Shown here: in pieces, positions 27,127 through 36,823 of the stretch
Numbering within the stretch: the first letter of the stretch is position 1
Layout of the letters: every line of letters starts with the position of its first letter
From: Bacteroidales bacterium
Lineage (GTDB): Bacteria; Bacteroidota; Bacteroidia; Bacteroidales; VadinHA17
Length of the DNA stretch: 64,000 nucleotides
Assembly: GCA_021371855.1 (NCBI GenBank)
Contig: JAJFVL010000018.1
Location: 186,001-250,000 of the forward strand
Reading direction: 5' to 3'
Notes under the pieces: model-generated
What the model saw: only the letters and a program-made list of their open reading frames with translations
Databases searched by the model: none
What the model was told of the DNA's origin: nothing
Translations under genes and position numbers: made by a program

Positions 27127-27813
27127 ATGACCACAAAGGAAAGATTTAAGCGAACTATAGAATATTTCCTCCTCCATCAACCAAATGCTGAAACAGAGCT
27201 TCTATATAAAAATCCCTTTGAATTAATCGTTGCCGTAATTCTCTCAGCACAATGCACCGACAAGAGGGTCAATATGATAACTCCCGGCTTACTGAAGAAA
27301 TTTCCCGATGCTGAATCTATGGCAAAAGCCGAACCCGGGGAAATTTTTGAATATATCAAATCATGCTCTTATCCAAATAATAAGGCAAAGCATCTTTCAG
27401 GGATGTCACGGATGCTGGTCAAAGAGTTTAACGGGACAGTCCCATCTGATCCTGTTTTATTACAGCATCTGCCTGGAGTTGGAAGAAAAACTGCCAATGT
27501 TGTGGCATCAGTTGTTTTCAGAAAACCGGTAATGGCTGTTGACACACATGTTTTCAGGGTATCGGCCAGGATAGGTCTGGTCAACAATGCAAAGACTCCA
27601 CTAAGTGTTGAGACACAGCTTTCGAAGCATATACCCCAGGAGCTTATTCGAAATGCACATCATTGGCTTATCCTTCACGGAAGGTATGTTTGCAGAGCCA
27701 GAAATCCTCTTTGCAGCCAATGCGGACTGGCTGATATTTGTAAATTTTACAGCAAAAAAGTCAAAAAGGATCAGAATAAACGTGAACGAGAAATAATAAA
27801 GCTAAATTCCTGA
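27127..27813 (+). CDS. nth: Endonuclease III
   Basis: A DNA glycosylase/AP lyase that removes oxidised pyrimidines in base excision repair. In 228 residues it shows the helix-hairpin-helix LPGVGRKTANVV with catalytic K121, AVDTHVFRVSARIGL with catalytic D139, and the C-terminal 4Fe-4S loop with cysteine spacing C-x6-C-x2-C-x5-C (CRARNPLCSQCGLADIC). Length and residue spacing match E. coli Nth closely. A lysine/arginine-rich tail of about 20 residues follows. It is divergent from the ABC-F gene and precedes the hybrid kinase gene by 50 bases. Confidence 0.96.
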   Translation: MTTKERFKRTIEYFLLHQPNAETELLYKNPFELIVAVILSAQCTDKRVNMITPGLLKKFPDAESMAKAEPGEIFEYIKSCSYPNNKAKHLSGMSRMLVKEFNGTVPSDPVLLQHLPGVGRKTANVVASVVFRKPVMAVDTHVFRVSARIGLVNNAKTPLSVETQLSKHIPQELIRNAHHWLILHGRYVCRARNPLCSQCGLADICKFYSKKVKKDQNKREREIIKLNS

Positions 27814-27863
27814 ATTATATCAATATTTACTATTTTTAAAATGTAATTGAAAACACCATTCTG

Positions 27864-30734
27864 ATGGATTTGAATTTGAAATACAACGAATTGCTGGAAA
27901 AGAACCGACAGTTAGAGAAGGAGCTCAATTCATTGCGTTTGGAAAATAATCCGGGAAACAGGATAAATAATGCAGAGGAAAGGACTGGCCATGGAAGCAA
28001 AGACGCTGTATTTAATGAATTCTTTAAAACTGCCATGCACTATCTTTCCTCTTATCACATCGGGGATGATAACAGGTTTTATATCACCGGATTAAACAAA
28101 AAAGTTGAGGAGGTAGAATTAATAGAAAAAGATGAGGTCCTTGGGAAATGTATTGATGATGCCCCCCTTGCTCATCGTGACAGGCTTATTGAGCTGCTTT
28201 ATTATCTTCTTTTCAAAAACAGCATTCACAGATTGTCCGCATCATCTGATGGTGACGAATCGGAAGGCTATTATATGGGATTTCTGTTGCCTTCGCGTAA
28301 TATTGTTGTAACATGGGAACCTGGCTCAGAGCAAAAAAACCTGGATGATCTTTACAGACAGGAGATTATCTTTGAGAAGTTTGCTGAGATGTTACCTGAA
28401 ATGATTTATGAGGTGGATCTGAATGGTAAAGTTATATATGCCAATCATAGAAGCCTGAATTTTTTTGGTTACACTCGGGAAGATCTTAAAAGAGGTTTAA
28501 GCATTGCAGATTCATTTCCGGAAAGTTATCAGGAAATGGTTAAAAACCTGAAAGCATTGAAACTGCCAGGGCAGACTGTCAGTAATGAATATATGGCAAG
28601 AAAAAAGAATGGAACTTTGAGTCCTGTTGTAACCCATTCTTTTGCAATATTTCTTGAAGACAGGAAGATCGGATACAGAGGTATATTAAAAGATATCAGC
28701 AGGCAACGGGAATATGAAAATCAGATTAAAAGAGAAAAAGCTTTTCTCGAACATCTTTATAATTCCATCCCATCGGCTATTGCTATTACCAACCCCGACA
28801 ATATTATTTCCATGGTCAACATGGAGTTTACTTCTCTCTTTGGTTACAAATCGGAGGAAGCAGTCAATAAAAACATTAACGATCTTATTATCCCTGATGA
28901 TCTTAAAGAAGAAGTAAGAGATATCGATGCCCTTAATTCAATGAATAATAAGGAGACAAAAGAGACTATAAGAAAAAATAAATCGGGTAACAAAATAAAT
29001 GTTTCTTTGGTTGCTACGGCAATCGTCATTAACGGTAAGATTGTTGCACATCTGATTATTTTCAGGGATATTACTGCTGAAAAAAAGAATCAGCTTCTCC
29101 AGGAGATCCTGTTTAATATTTCCACTGCTGCCCTTAAACAATATGACATTAAGGAAATTTATCCGATAATAGTCAACGAATTAAGCAAGATATGGGACAC
29201 CAACAATTTCTTTATAGCTCTTTATAATAAAGCCGCAGATACTATTTCATTGCCATTTTTTTCTGATGAAAAAGATAATTTCAAGGAACTTCCTGCCGCC
29301 AAAACAATCACTGGCTGGGTAATTAAACAAAACAAGTCAGTCCTTCTCAAGGAAAAAGACCAGAAAATGCTTGAAGAGAAGGGAGATATTGACCTTATAG
29401 GAACACCATGCAAGGTTTGGATGGGTGTTCCTCTCAAAGTTGAAGATAACATTATCGGAGTGATGTGCCTCCAGGATTATCATGATGAGAATAAGTTTTC
29501 TCAAGATGATCTCTTTGTAATGGATTTCATTGCAAACCAAATTGCAATAGCCCTTCAGCGAAGAATGATGTTTGATAATCTTGTTCTTGCCCGTCAGAAG
29601 GCTGAAGATGCAGCTCAGACAAAACAGATGTTCATGTCGACAATGAGCCATGAGATCAGAACCCCTCTTAACGAAGTGATAGGAATAACCAACCTTCTTC
29701 TTCAGGGAAATCCACGCGAAGACCAGATGGATTTTATAAGAACCCTCAAGTTCTCAGGGAACCACCTTCTTACCTTAGTTAATGATGTTCTCGACTACAA
29801 TAAAATCGAATCGAACAAAATTATTTTCGAACAGACACAATTTAACTTAAGCGATTTCCTTAATGAGATAATGAGATCATATTCATTCAGATCGAAAACA
29901 AAAAATCTCATTTTCAATATTAAAAAATCCATCAATCTCCCCGATGAGGTTATCGGCGACTCCATCAGATTAAATCAGATTCTTTCGAATCTGCTGTCAA
30001 ATGCATTGAAATTCACAAATCAAGGCAGTATCAATGTTATAATCAACGAATTGAGCCGGACAGGCAATAAATCAACAATAGAATTCTCAGTAATAGATAC
30101 AGGTATTGGCATTGCAAAAGATAAGCATAAAATAATTTTTGAAAGTTTCACGCAGGCTTCACCTGATACTACAAGACAATATGGTGGTACCGGGCTGGGA
30201 TTAGCTATCTGCAAAAAACTCATCGAACTGCAGGGAGGGACAATCTCTCTGGAAAGTGAACCTGGAAAAGGATCAACCTTCCGGTTTGTAATCACATTGG
30301 GGGTCTCAGAGAAAAGCGGTCATCTTCGGGCTTCAGAATTACCTGAAAACTATACCGGACTTGAAGGCAAAAAGATACTCATCGCGGAAGACAATAAAAT
30401 CAACTTTTTTGTTGCCAACAAATTCCTTTCCGGGTGGGGAATAAAAGTAACTCATGTCGAAAACGGACAACTGGCTCTTGAAAAGCTTGAAAAGGAAGAT
30501 TTCGATCTTGTCCTGATGGATTTACATATGCCCATTATGGATGGAATTGAAGCTACCAGGATTATCAGAAACTCTGAAAAGCCGGAAGTTAAGAACATTC
30601 CTATTGTAGCGCTTACTGCCGCTATAATGTCAGAGAGTCACGATAAAATTGATGGCCTGAATATTAATGACTATGTTCTCAAACCATTTAAACCTCATGA
30701 CCTGTTTGAAAGGATTCTGAAACATGTGAGATAA
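27864..30734 (+). CDS. Cytoplasmic PAS-PAS-GAF hybrid histidine kinase with C-terminal receiver
   Basis: A 956-residue signalling protein with no membrane segment. Order: short coiled coil (1-30), unassigned sensory region (45-155), PAS (about 168-280), PAS (about 292-405), GAF (about 410-570), HisKA with MSHEIRTPLN (phospho-acceptor H596), HATPase with N-box NLLSNALKF, DTGIGI and GGTGLGL, then a receiver domain with ILIAEDN and LMDLHMP (phospho-acceptor D886). The PAS and GAF domains suggest sensing of a small ligand or redox state inside the cell. There is no adjacent HPt or output regulator, so a phosphorelay partner lies elsewhere. An 8-bp repeat array starts one base after its stop. Confidence 0.93.
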   Translation: MDLNLKYNELLEKNRQLEKELNSLRLENNPGNRINNAEERTGHGSKDAVFNEFFKTAMHYLSSYHIGDDNRFYITGLNKKVEEVELIEKDEVLGKCIDDAPLAHRDRLIELLYYLLFKNSIHRLSASSDGDESEGYYMGFLLPSRNIVVTWEPGSEQKNLDDLYRQEIIFEKFAEMLPEMIYEVDLNGKVIYANHRSLNFFGYTREDLKRGLSIADSFPESYQEMVKNLKALKLPGQTVSNEYMARKKNGTLSPVVTHSFAIFLEDRKIGYRGILKDISRQREYENQIKREKAFLEHLYNSIPSAIAITNPDNIISMVNMEFTSLFGYKSEEAVNKNINDLIIPDDLKEEVRDIDALNSMNNKETKETIRKNKSGNKINVSLVATAIVINGKIVAHLIIFRDITAEKKNQLLQEILFNISTAALKQYDIKEIYPIIVNELSKIWDTNNFFIALYNKAADTISLPFFSDEKDNFKELPAAKTITGWVIKQNKSVLLKEKDQKMLEEKGDIDLIGTPCKVWMGVPLKVEDNIIGVMCLQDYHDENKFSQDDLFVMDFIANQIAIALQRRMMFDNLVLARQKAEDAAQTKQMFMSTMSHEIRTPLNEVIGITNLLLQGNPREDQMDFIRTLKFSGNHLLTLVNDVLDYNKIESNKIIFEQTQFNLSDFLNEIMRSYSFRSKTKNLIFNIKKSINLPDEVIGDSIRLNQILSNLLSNALKFTNQGSINVIINELSRTGNKSTIEFSVIDTGIGIAKDKHKIIFESFTQASPDTTRQYGGTGLGLAICKKLIELQGGTISLESEPGKGSTFRFVITLGVSEKSGHLRASELPENYTGLEGKKILIAEDNKINFFVANKFLSGWGIKVTHVENGQLALEKLEKEDFDLVLMDLHMPIMDGIEATRIIRNSEKPEVKNIPIVALTAAIMSESHDKIDGLNINDYVLKPFKPHDLFERILKHVR

Positions 30735-30735
30735 C

Positions 30736-30935
30736 GGCGCAACGGTACAAAGGCGTAATGGTGCAACGGCACAAAGGCGTAATGGCGCAACGGCGCAAAG
30801 GCGTAATGGCGCAACGGCACAACGGCGCAATGGCGCAAAGGCGTAATGGCGCAACGGCACAACGGCGCAATGGCGCAAAGGCGTAATGGCGCAACGGCGC
30901 AATGGCGCAAAGGCGTAATGGCGCAACGGTATAAT
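30736..30935. repeat. Array of 25 eight-bp units, consensus GGCGYAAN, with 40-bp higher-order period
   Basis: Twenty-five uninterrupted 8-bp units begin one base after the hybrid kinase stop codon. Units differ only at positions 3, 4, 5 and 8 (GGCGCAAC, GGCACAAC, GGCGCAAT, GGCGCAAA, GGCGTAAT, GGTACAAA and so on), and differences at 3-5 are all transitions. Units 10-14 and 15-19 are an identical 40-bp block, showing higher-order duplication. Both this array and the one at 199 end in GGGA. It lies between the kinase and a convergent TPR gene. Confidence 0.97.
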
Positions 30936-30983
30936 GGGATTACTTTTTGGGAATTACGGTATAACTACTACAGCCTCTGAAGC

Positions 30984-32186
30984 CTATTTAATGCAATTTC
31001 TGCTTATATAATCGACTGCACGCTTATTTCCCTGACTTAGTGATTTTCTGAAATCGTGACATGCATCTTCCACATTTCCTGAATTAAGTAACGCGATACC
31101 TTTATTTAACCAGACATCGGAATCCTCAGGTTTCAGATCGAGCGACATGCTGTAGTCTCTGATGGCCAGGTTCCATGATTTTGAAACAAAGTATGAGTTT
31201 GCCCTGTCGATATAGCACTGAGGATCGTTGGGATGAAGCTTAAGATTCTCTGAAAAATACTCAAGAGCTTTAAGATTATCTCCTGATGATGATTCAATTT
31301 TTCCTGCCAGACTCAGCGCAGCCCTGTCACCAGGATACATTTCAATGTATTTGGAAAGATCTGCAAGGGCTTTATCAGTCTCTCCTGTTTTCTTATAACA
31401 TCCTGCTCTTAGAAGATATAACCTGGCATCAGCAACACCTGAGCTGATAAGCCGGGTATAAGTTTCCGAGGCTCCGGCAGGATTAGATGAACCGATCTGG
31501 GCTTCCGCAAGAATACGTAAATATTTTTCATTTTCAGGTTCATTGGTTAATAATCCGGACATTATTCTTACGACTTCGGCATATTTGCCGGAAGAAAGAT
31601 TAATTAATGCCTCTGCATAAAGAATGTCATCATTGCTTTGATAACTCTTTTTAAGTTCAGATAAAACAGCTTTCGATTCTTCGGTTTTCCCGGCTGCGAT
31701 GTAATACTCGATTTCCGAAATACTTTTTTCAGTAAGACTATACCATTCCTTCTTCCAGAACTGACGCCATTCGGGTCTGTTTTCAAGTGATCCGAAAGCA
31801 GGATCGAGCATTATAACTTTTTCAGCTTTTCTGAAAGGGGAATTAAGACTCGCCTGCAAATGATACAACGATGTGGCAGCATCACCTTTAAGTGCGTAAA
31901 TTCTTGATAGTCCGTACTCTCCTGAAGATGGTGTCAGCTTGTCAGCCTCGTTAAGATCATTGATAGCAGCAGAATAATCACCTAGATTGATATTCGCTTC
32001 AGCTCTTTCAATATACAGCCGGCTTTCTTTTGCATTGGAAATGGCTTCGTTAAGAATGTTAATTGCGAGATCAGGCTTTCCTGCTTCTGTAAATGCCCTG
32101 GCTTTAAGAATATAATCTACTGTCTGTTGCCCAAATGCAGAACATGTACAGAACAAAATCCAAATCAGTGTTATTATCTTCTTCAT
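30984..32186 (-). CDS. Exported TPR-repeat protein
   Basis: A 400-residue protein made of about nine to ten tetratricopeptide-like helix pairs (for example RAEANINLGDYSAAINDLNE, YIDRANSYFVSKSWNLAIRD, GIALLNSGNVEDACHDFRK). I choose the ATG ending at 32186 because it gives a clean Sec signal (MKKIITLIWILFCTCSAFGQ); an in-frame ATG eight codons upstream would spoil it and overlap the neighbouring gene. TPR proteins scaffold protein complexes in the periplasm or outer membrane. It lies 20 bases after the stop of a large T9SS substrate gene, so a role in that protein's secretion or assembly is plausible but not shown. Confidence 0.82.
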   Translation of the reverse strand: MKKIITLIWILFCTCSAFGQQTVDYILKARAFTEAGKPDLAINILNEAISNAKESRLYIERAEANINLGDYSAAINDLNEADKLTPSSGEYGLSRIYALKGDAATSLYHLQASLNSPFRKAEKVIMLDPAFGSLENRPEWRQFWKKEWYSLTEKSISEIEYYIAAGKTEESKAVLSELKKSYQSNDDILYAEALINLSSGKYAEVVRIMSGLLTNEPENEKYLRILAEAQIGSSNPAGASETYTRLISSGVADARLYLLRAGCYKKTGETDKALADLSKYIEMYPGDRAALSLAGKIESSSGDNLKALEYFSENLKLHPNDPQCYIDRANSYFVSKSWNLAIRDYSMSLDLKPEDSDVWLNKGIALLNSGNVEDACHDFRKSLSQGNKRAVDYISRNCIK

Positions 32187-32206
32187 CTTTTCAGTTTCAT
32201 ACAAAA

Positions 32207-34843
32207 TCACTTTGTCTGCCCTGTATTTATTTTTGCTCCCTTTTCAGTTATCACATGCACAAAGCCTGACAGGTGGAATACAAATGGTCCGGAAATGCGT
32301 GTTTCATATACATCGCATTGATAGAAATATACACCCGGCGAAACAATTTTACCTTTATATGTTCCATCCCAGTTGAGTCGTGGTTCTTCAGTTTTAAACA
32401 ACAGCATCCCATTCCGGTTAAAAAGCCTGAAATCAACTTTTTCCTCCAGACCTGATATTTTCGCCAGAAGCCTGTCGTTTATATCATCTCCGTTGGGAGT
32501 AAAAACATTCGGGATCTCATACCCCCCACAGGAATCGATACAGATAACAATAGATTTTTCCCCTTCATTCCCGGTGACATCAACTGCTGAAATTGCATAA
32601 CACCCTGCAATGATCTCACCGGGAAAATGCTTATATGAAAAGGTGTTTTTATCAACAGAATCAATCAAGGCAATATTTTCTTCATATTTACTTTTAAAAT
32701 ATATGTAATACTTATTAACGTCATCAAGACATGAGATATCGGTCATTTGCCACGATATTTTATTATACATGCTGTCACAAAGGCTTGCAACATTTACTAC
32801 CGGAGTGCATGGAGGCTCGTTGTCAACAGGAGTGGTGCATATGATTTCTGAAAGGTTTATGAGGTTTTTGGGCATATTGTCCGACATATAACCACCAAAT
32901 GAACGGACATAGTAGCAATATTCCTTACCGTTTTCCAATCCTGTATCAACAAATGCCAGCTGGTTTGTTGAACCTACTGAATCATAGGCTGAAGTAACTG
33001 AATTATACCTGAAGAAATCGTAATGGGTATTGATCCATGGAACATTCCTGCTTATGACAAACCGCGCTTTTTTGTCTCCGGGGCTTATGGCAAGGAAAAC
33101 AGATGATGCGAAAGCAGCTTCCCCGATAAGGAATTCATTGCCCGTTGTTCTGTTCCACAATTCGATTTTGTAGATATAGCCTCTTATTCGAGTATTTATC
33201 TGATTATCAACAAATGTAGTATCATTCAGATCAATTGTGGGTATAGATTTTATCTTTACATAATCTGAACCTGAAACTCCGTTGGCCCTGTAAATAATAT
33301 ATTCATATGGTCCTGATGCCGGAATGGTATCAAGTCTGTCTGGTTTATTCCAGGCAATGGCAATAGATCCATTAACTTCATCGGTGGTCTCCACGCTTAC
33401 GTTTCTGATAACGGGTAAACCTGATACAAGCGATGAAGAGATTTCATTTGAGGCTTTGCTTTCTGTTCCGTTGGGATAAACAGCTACTATTCTGTAAGTA
33501 TATTCCTTCCCTGCTGAAAGACCCAGTCCGTTATCAGTGTCGTAATATGAAGTAGCTGAACTACCGCTGACATAACCCACTTTGACGAAGCCTGATGATG
33601 AAGGTATTCCTGAGGTACAGGAATCAGGTTTGAATGCAGAGGCTCCTTCCCTGCGGTAAATACTGAAACCGGATATGTAAGAGGTTCCATAATCTGACCA
33701 GACCAGTTTTATGAATTTCCCTTCAGGTGATGCATTGTTTAATACAGGTGATGGTCCAAGTACTTTTATATTAACATTGTCGATATCTGAGAGGTTTATG
33801 TCGGAATTATCATCTTCCGACTTAAAAATTATGTTGTACGATTGATTTCTTACGGCCTCATGGCAAGGTACCCATCTGAATCTCGAAGATGCATACCCCT
33901 TTACAGAATCAACTTTGGTGAAACTGGCCGGGCATGAAGCCAGGCTAAATGCACCTGAAGTAGCTTTCAGAGTCAGATGATCATAATTACCACTTGTCGA
34001 TAAAGAGTCGGTGGCCTTAAAAAGGAAATCGATAGTATCGCCAGCTTCAATGCAATAATCAGAAAGAGGTCCATTAACCGGTGGTTTATTTTTAGTGTTG
34101 TAAACCTCAATCTGCATATCACGTACCACAACTCCGATTTTCTTATTGTTTCTCCATTCCTGGATCTCCATTGCTACATTAAATTTTCCCGTATCTGCCG
34201 GAGTGTCCCATATCAGGTCACCGCTGATTGAATCGACACGAATAAACTTTGTAGCAGGAGGCAATGTATAATTTTCAATAGGTTTACCATCATCTTTGGT
34301 ACATACCGTAAGCTTGTATGATAAGCTGTCACCGTCAGAATCAAAAGCAGCAGGATTATGAATAAATATATACCCGTATGCAGCTTTATCATACGGAGGA
34401 TTAAGTAGAACAGGGGTATTGTCACGTCCCATTGAAGGATTGACAATCAGTGATGTGGATATTGAAAAAACAACATTTACCGAATTCGGGATGTTCTTCA
34501 CTCCCTGGTTCCTGTTTGGGTCTTGTACTACAATTCTGTAAACCCCAGGGCCGGGATATGTGTGCGTAATGGTATAAATGTTTCTCTGATAATAGTTGGG
34601 GAGTTTTAATATACTTTTCCTCTGAGCTGTGGAAGTGGTATTATCTCCCCATTCTACTTCAAGCGATGGCCGGTCGGCCAGACTTAAAGTATATGTGAAA
34701 GTAGTTATGGTGATCTCATATGTCAGATCCGATAGTTGGACATACGTTATTTCACCAGCCCTGTTATGGGTAGCATTCAGATTGTTAAAACTGAATGACA
34801 CAAGTGCCAGCAGAAAAATTTTAATATTAATATGATTCTTCAC
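32207..34843 (-). CDS. Large secreted multidomain protein with gliding-motility/T9SS type B C-terminal domain
   Basis: An 878-residue protein with a signal peptide (MKNHINIKIFLLALVSFSF...), then a THNRAGEITYVQLSDLTYEI opening typical of gliding-motility-associated proteins and a PKD-like strand with EVEWGDNT. Several fibronectin-type III-like modules follow, for example around the SGFSIYRREG and EYIIYRANGV stretches. The C-terminus has the CHU_C-type sorting domain: IPNVFTPNGDDINDRL, FRLFNRNGMLLF, NWDGTYKG and SPGVYFYQCDVYE. Such proteins cross the outer membrane by the type IX secretion system and stay on the surface or are released. It sits between a DUF6702 gene and the TPR gene, probably one operon. 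A close paralogue of its C-terminal third is at the right end of the window. Confidence 0.9.
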   Translation of the reverse strand: MKNHINIKIFLLALVSFSFNNLNATHNRAGEITYVQLSDLTYEITITTFTYTLSLADRPSLEVEWGDNTTSTAQRKSILKLPNYYQRNIYTITHTYPGPGVYRIVVQDPNRNQGVKNIPNSVNVVFSISTSLIVNPSMGRDNTPVLLNPPYDKAAYGYIFIHNPAAFDSDGDSLSYKLTVCTKDDGKPIENYTLPPATKFIRVDSISGDLIWDTPADTGKFNVAMEIQEWRNNKKIGVVVRDMQIEVYNTKNKPPVNGPLSDYCIEAGDTIDFLFKATDSLSTSGNYDHLTLKATSGAFSLASCPASFTKVDSVKGYASSRFRWVPCHEAVRNQSYNIIFKSEDDNSDINLSDIDNVNIKVLGPSPVLNNASPEGKFIKLVWSDYGTSYISGFSIYRREGASAFKPDSCTSGIPSSSGFVKVGYVSGSSATSYYDTDNGLGLSAGKEYTYRIVAVYPNGTESKASNEISSSLVSGLPVIRNVSVETTDEVNGSIAIAWNKPDRLDTIPASGPYEYIIYRANGVSGSDYVKIKSIPTIDLNDTTFVDNQINTRIRGYIYKIELWNRTTGNEFLIGEAAFASSVFLAISPGDKKARFVISRNVPWINTHYDFFRYNSVTSAYDSVGSTNQLAFVDTGLENGKEYCYYVRSFGGYMSDNMPKNLINLSEIICTTPVDNEPPCTPVVNVASLCDSMYNKISWQMTDISCLDDVNKYYIYFKSKYEENIALIDSVDKNTFSYKHFPGEIIAGCYAISAVDVTGNEGEKSIVICIDSCGGYEIPNVFTPNGDDINDRLLAKISGLEEKVDFRLFNRNGMLLFKTEEPRLNWDGTYKGKIVSPGVYFYQCDVYETRISGPFVFHLSGFVHVITEKGAKINTGQTK

Positions 34844-34851
34844 AACTGAAT

Positions 34852-35337
34852 TTATTTTATTCGAAAAGTCATCTCATTTTGATCAGGAGTCAGCTTTACG
34901 CCTTCTTCAAAATCGTTTACTCGTACAATCACCATATTCGACTGATCGCTGTACATCCCGGTCAGTAAAAGGTTTCTTACAGTAACTGTCTCCGGTTTTT
35001 TCACTAAAACGTATTCAAGATTCATACTGATCTCATTATCTGTAAGAAGCATATTCTTTAATTTCCCTGACAAAGGTTTTTCATTTACTGTAATCGATAC
35101 CATTTCTCCGAGATATCTCTCCATGACCTCCATTGAAGCAGAATTGCTGACTGTAAAATCTTTGTTCTGAATATCACCGCCATGTAATTTACAGTCGAGC
35201 AGAAAATCATCAAAATAGATCCTGACAAATACTTTGAAAGAACTTATTTCCGGAACGTAATCAATACTGGTAATAGTAACATGTACCGGATGAAATAAAA
35301 ACCAAACTGAAAACAACAGGGCCTTGATCATTGCCAA
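34852..35337 (-). CDS. DUF6702 family protein
   Basis: A 161-residue protein with a hydrophobic N-terminal export signal followed by FHPVHVTITSIDY and IYFDDFLLDCKL, the start typical of DUF6702 proteins of Bacteroidota. It is beta-rich, with a VRNLLLTGMYSDQSNMVIV segment near the C-terminus. Function is unknown; it is probably periplasmic. It lies 8 bases upstream of the large T9SS substrate gene and may be the first gene of that transcript. Confidence 0.75.
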   Translation of the reverse strand: MAMIKALLFSVWFLFHPVHVTITSIDYVPEISSFKVFVRIYFDDFLLDCKLHGGDIQNKDFTVSNSASMEVMERYLGEMVSITVNEKPLSGKLKNMLLTDNEISMNLEYVLVKKPETVTVRNLLLTGMYSDQSNMVIVRVNDFEEGVKLTPDQNEMTFRIK

Positions 35338-35391
35338 TATTCTATTTCGGGCCTGAATTATGCATCAAAAATCAGACCAATTATTAATCAT

Positions 35392-36822
35392 TCATTCCTT
35401 AAGGTTCACCCGGTCCTTGAGATATTGCACCGAGCCTACTTCTATGAATGAAAATCCCGCCCCACCGGAAAAGTTGCCGGCTAAGACTACAACAATATCC
35501 TCATTCTGAAGATTATGAACTTTAACAAGGTTTTTCAGAGCAATGTGAATGAACTCATCAACAGATTTTTTCCTCTCCTGGTAACTTGCATATACACCAT
35601 ACGAGAGAGCCAGTTCACGCATTGTTGATAACGAATAGCACTGAGCAAGAATCAGTTTTATACCTCTGTATGAAGCCATATCCCGAATGGTTCTCCCTCC
35701 TGTTGTATCGGCAATTATTTCTTTGGCATCAATCCTGAATGCAGTTTTAACCGCAACTTTTGCAAGATATGACGATACTTCGCCGGTGACATCCATGTAA
35801 GGAATTTCAAGGAATTTTTCTTTATTCTTTTCCACCTCAAGGGCCACCTTTGTCATCGTCTGAACAGCTTCTACAGGATATTTGCCGTTAGCTGTTTCAC
35901 CGCTAAGCATTATAGCATCAGTTTGGGAATATATTGCATTAGCGATATCACTTACTTCAGCCCTTGTCGGCCGGGGATTAACTATCATTGAATGAAGCAT
36001 CTGTGTTGCGACAATAACCGGTTTCCGTCTGACAATGCATTTTGTAATTATCATCTTCTGGATGCCCGGAATTTTCTCATAAGGGATCTCTATGGCAAGA
36101 TCACCCCTGGCAACCATGATACCATATACATTGTCGAGAATATCATCTATATTATCAACACCTTCCTGGTTTTCAATCTTTGCAATGATCTTGATTTTAC
36201 TGTTGTGCTTGTCAAGCTCAGCCTGAACGTCAAAAACATCCTGTTTGGATCTCACAAATGAATGAGCAATAAAGTCAACATTGTTTTTTGCTGCCATTTC
36301 GATGAACATTTTGTCTTTTTCAGTAAGTGAAGGCAGACAAATTCTCGTCCCCGGGATGTTTACACTTTTTCGTGATCCCAGGACTCCATCATTAAGTACA
36401 GCACACTCAAGTGCATCTCCGTGTCTTCTTACAACTTTCAGTTCCAGTTCCCCGTCATCGATCAGTATTAGTGAGTCTTCCGCGATATCATTTGCAAAGG
36501 CTTTGTAGGTAACATATATCGTGCTTTCTGTGGAAGTCCTGGTCGGATCTCCGATAAGATCAATTGTAGTTCCTTTATGGAGCTGTATCGGTGAACCACA
36601 AATAGTGGTCCTTATTTCAGGTCCCTTGGTGTCAAGGAGAATTGCGATTTTATCAGATACCTTACGGGTATTTGCAATTATCCCCAAGGCTCCTTCAAGA
36701 TCAAGATGAGCAGAGTTGATCCTGACTACATCCATACCTGATTCATAAAGTTCCCTGATAAATTCCGACTCACAATGTCTGTCTGAAATAGTGGCAACTA
36801 TTTTCGTTCTTTTTTTTTCCAT
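35392..36822 (-). CDS. pyk: Pyruvate kinase
   Basis: It converts PEP and ADP to pyruvate and ATP in glycolysis. The 476-residue product has the N-terminal KIVATISDRH and RINSAH motifs, LLDTKGPEIRT, IIAKIENQEGVDNID with the catalytic lysine, MVARGDLAIEIP, and ATQMLHSMI with RAEVSDIANAIYSQTDAIMLSGETANGKYP around the second half. The regulatory C-terminal domain is present. Its ATG lies 1 base after the aroQ stop, so the two are co-transcribed. Together with ppdK and pckA a few kb away it covers the PEP-pyruvate-oxaloacetate node. Confidence 0.95.
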   Translation of the reverse strand: MEKKRTKIVATISDRHCESEFIRELYESGMDVVRINSAHLDLEGALGIIANTRKVSDKIAILLDTKGPEIRTTICGSPIQLHKGTTIDLIGDPTRTSTESTIYVTYKAFANDIAEDSLILIDDGELELKVVRRHGDALECAVLNDGVLGSRKSVNIPGTRICLPSLTEKDKMFIEMAAKNNVDFIAHSFVRSKQDVFDVQAELDKHNSKIKIIAKIENQEGVDNIDDILDNVYGIMVARGDLAIEIPYEKIPGIQKMIITKCIVRRKPVIVATQMLHSMIVNPRPTRAEVSDIANAIYSQTDAIMLSGETANGKYPVEAVQTMTKVALEVEKNKEKFLEIPYMDVTGEVSSYLAKVAVKTAFRIDAKEIIADTTGGRTIRDMASYRGIKLILAQCYSLSTMRELALSYGVYASYQERKKSVDEFIHIALKNLVKVHNLQNEDIVVVLAGNFSGGAGFSFIEVGSVQYLKDRVNLKE

Positions 36823-36823
36823 A

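Noticed and set aside
30630..30926. Three overlapping minus-strand frames made of RHCAVAPLR-type repeats
   Set aside because: Pure translation of the second 8-bp array running into the kinase gene; no start signal and no protein family.
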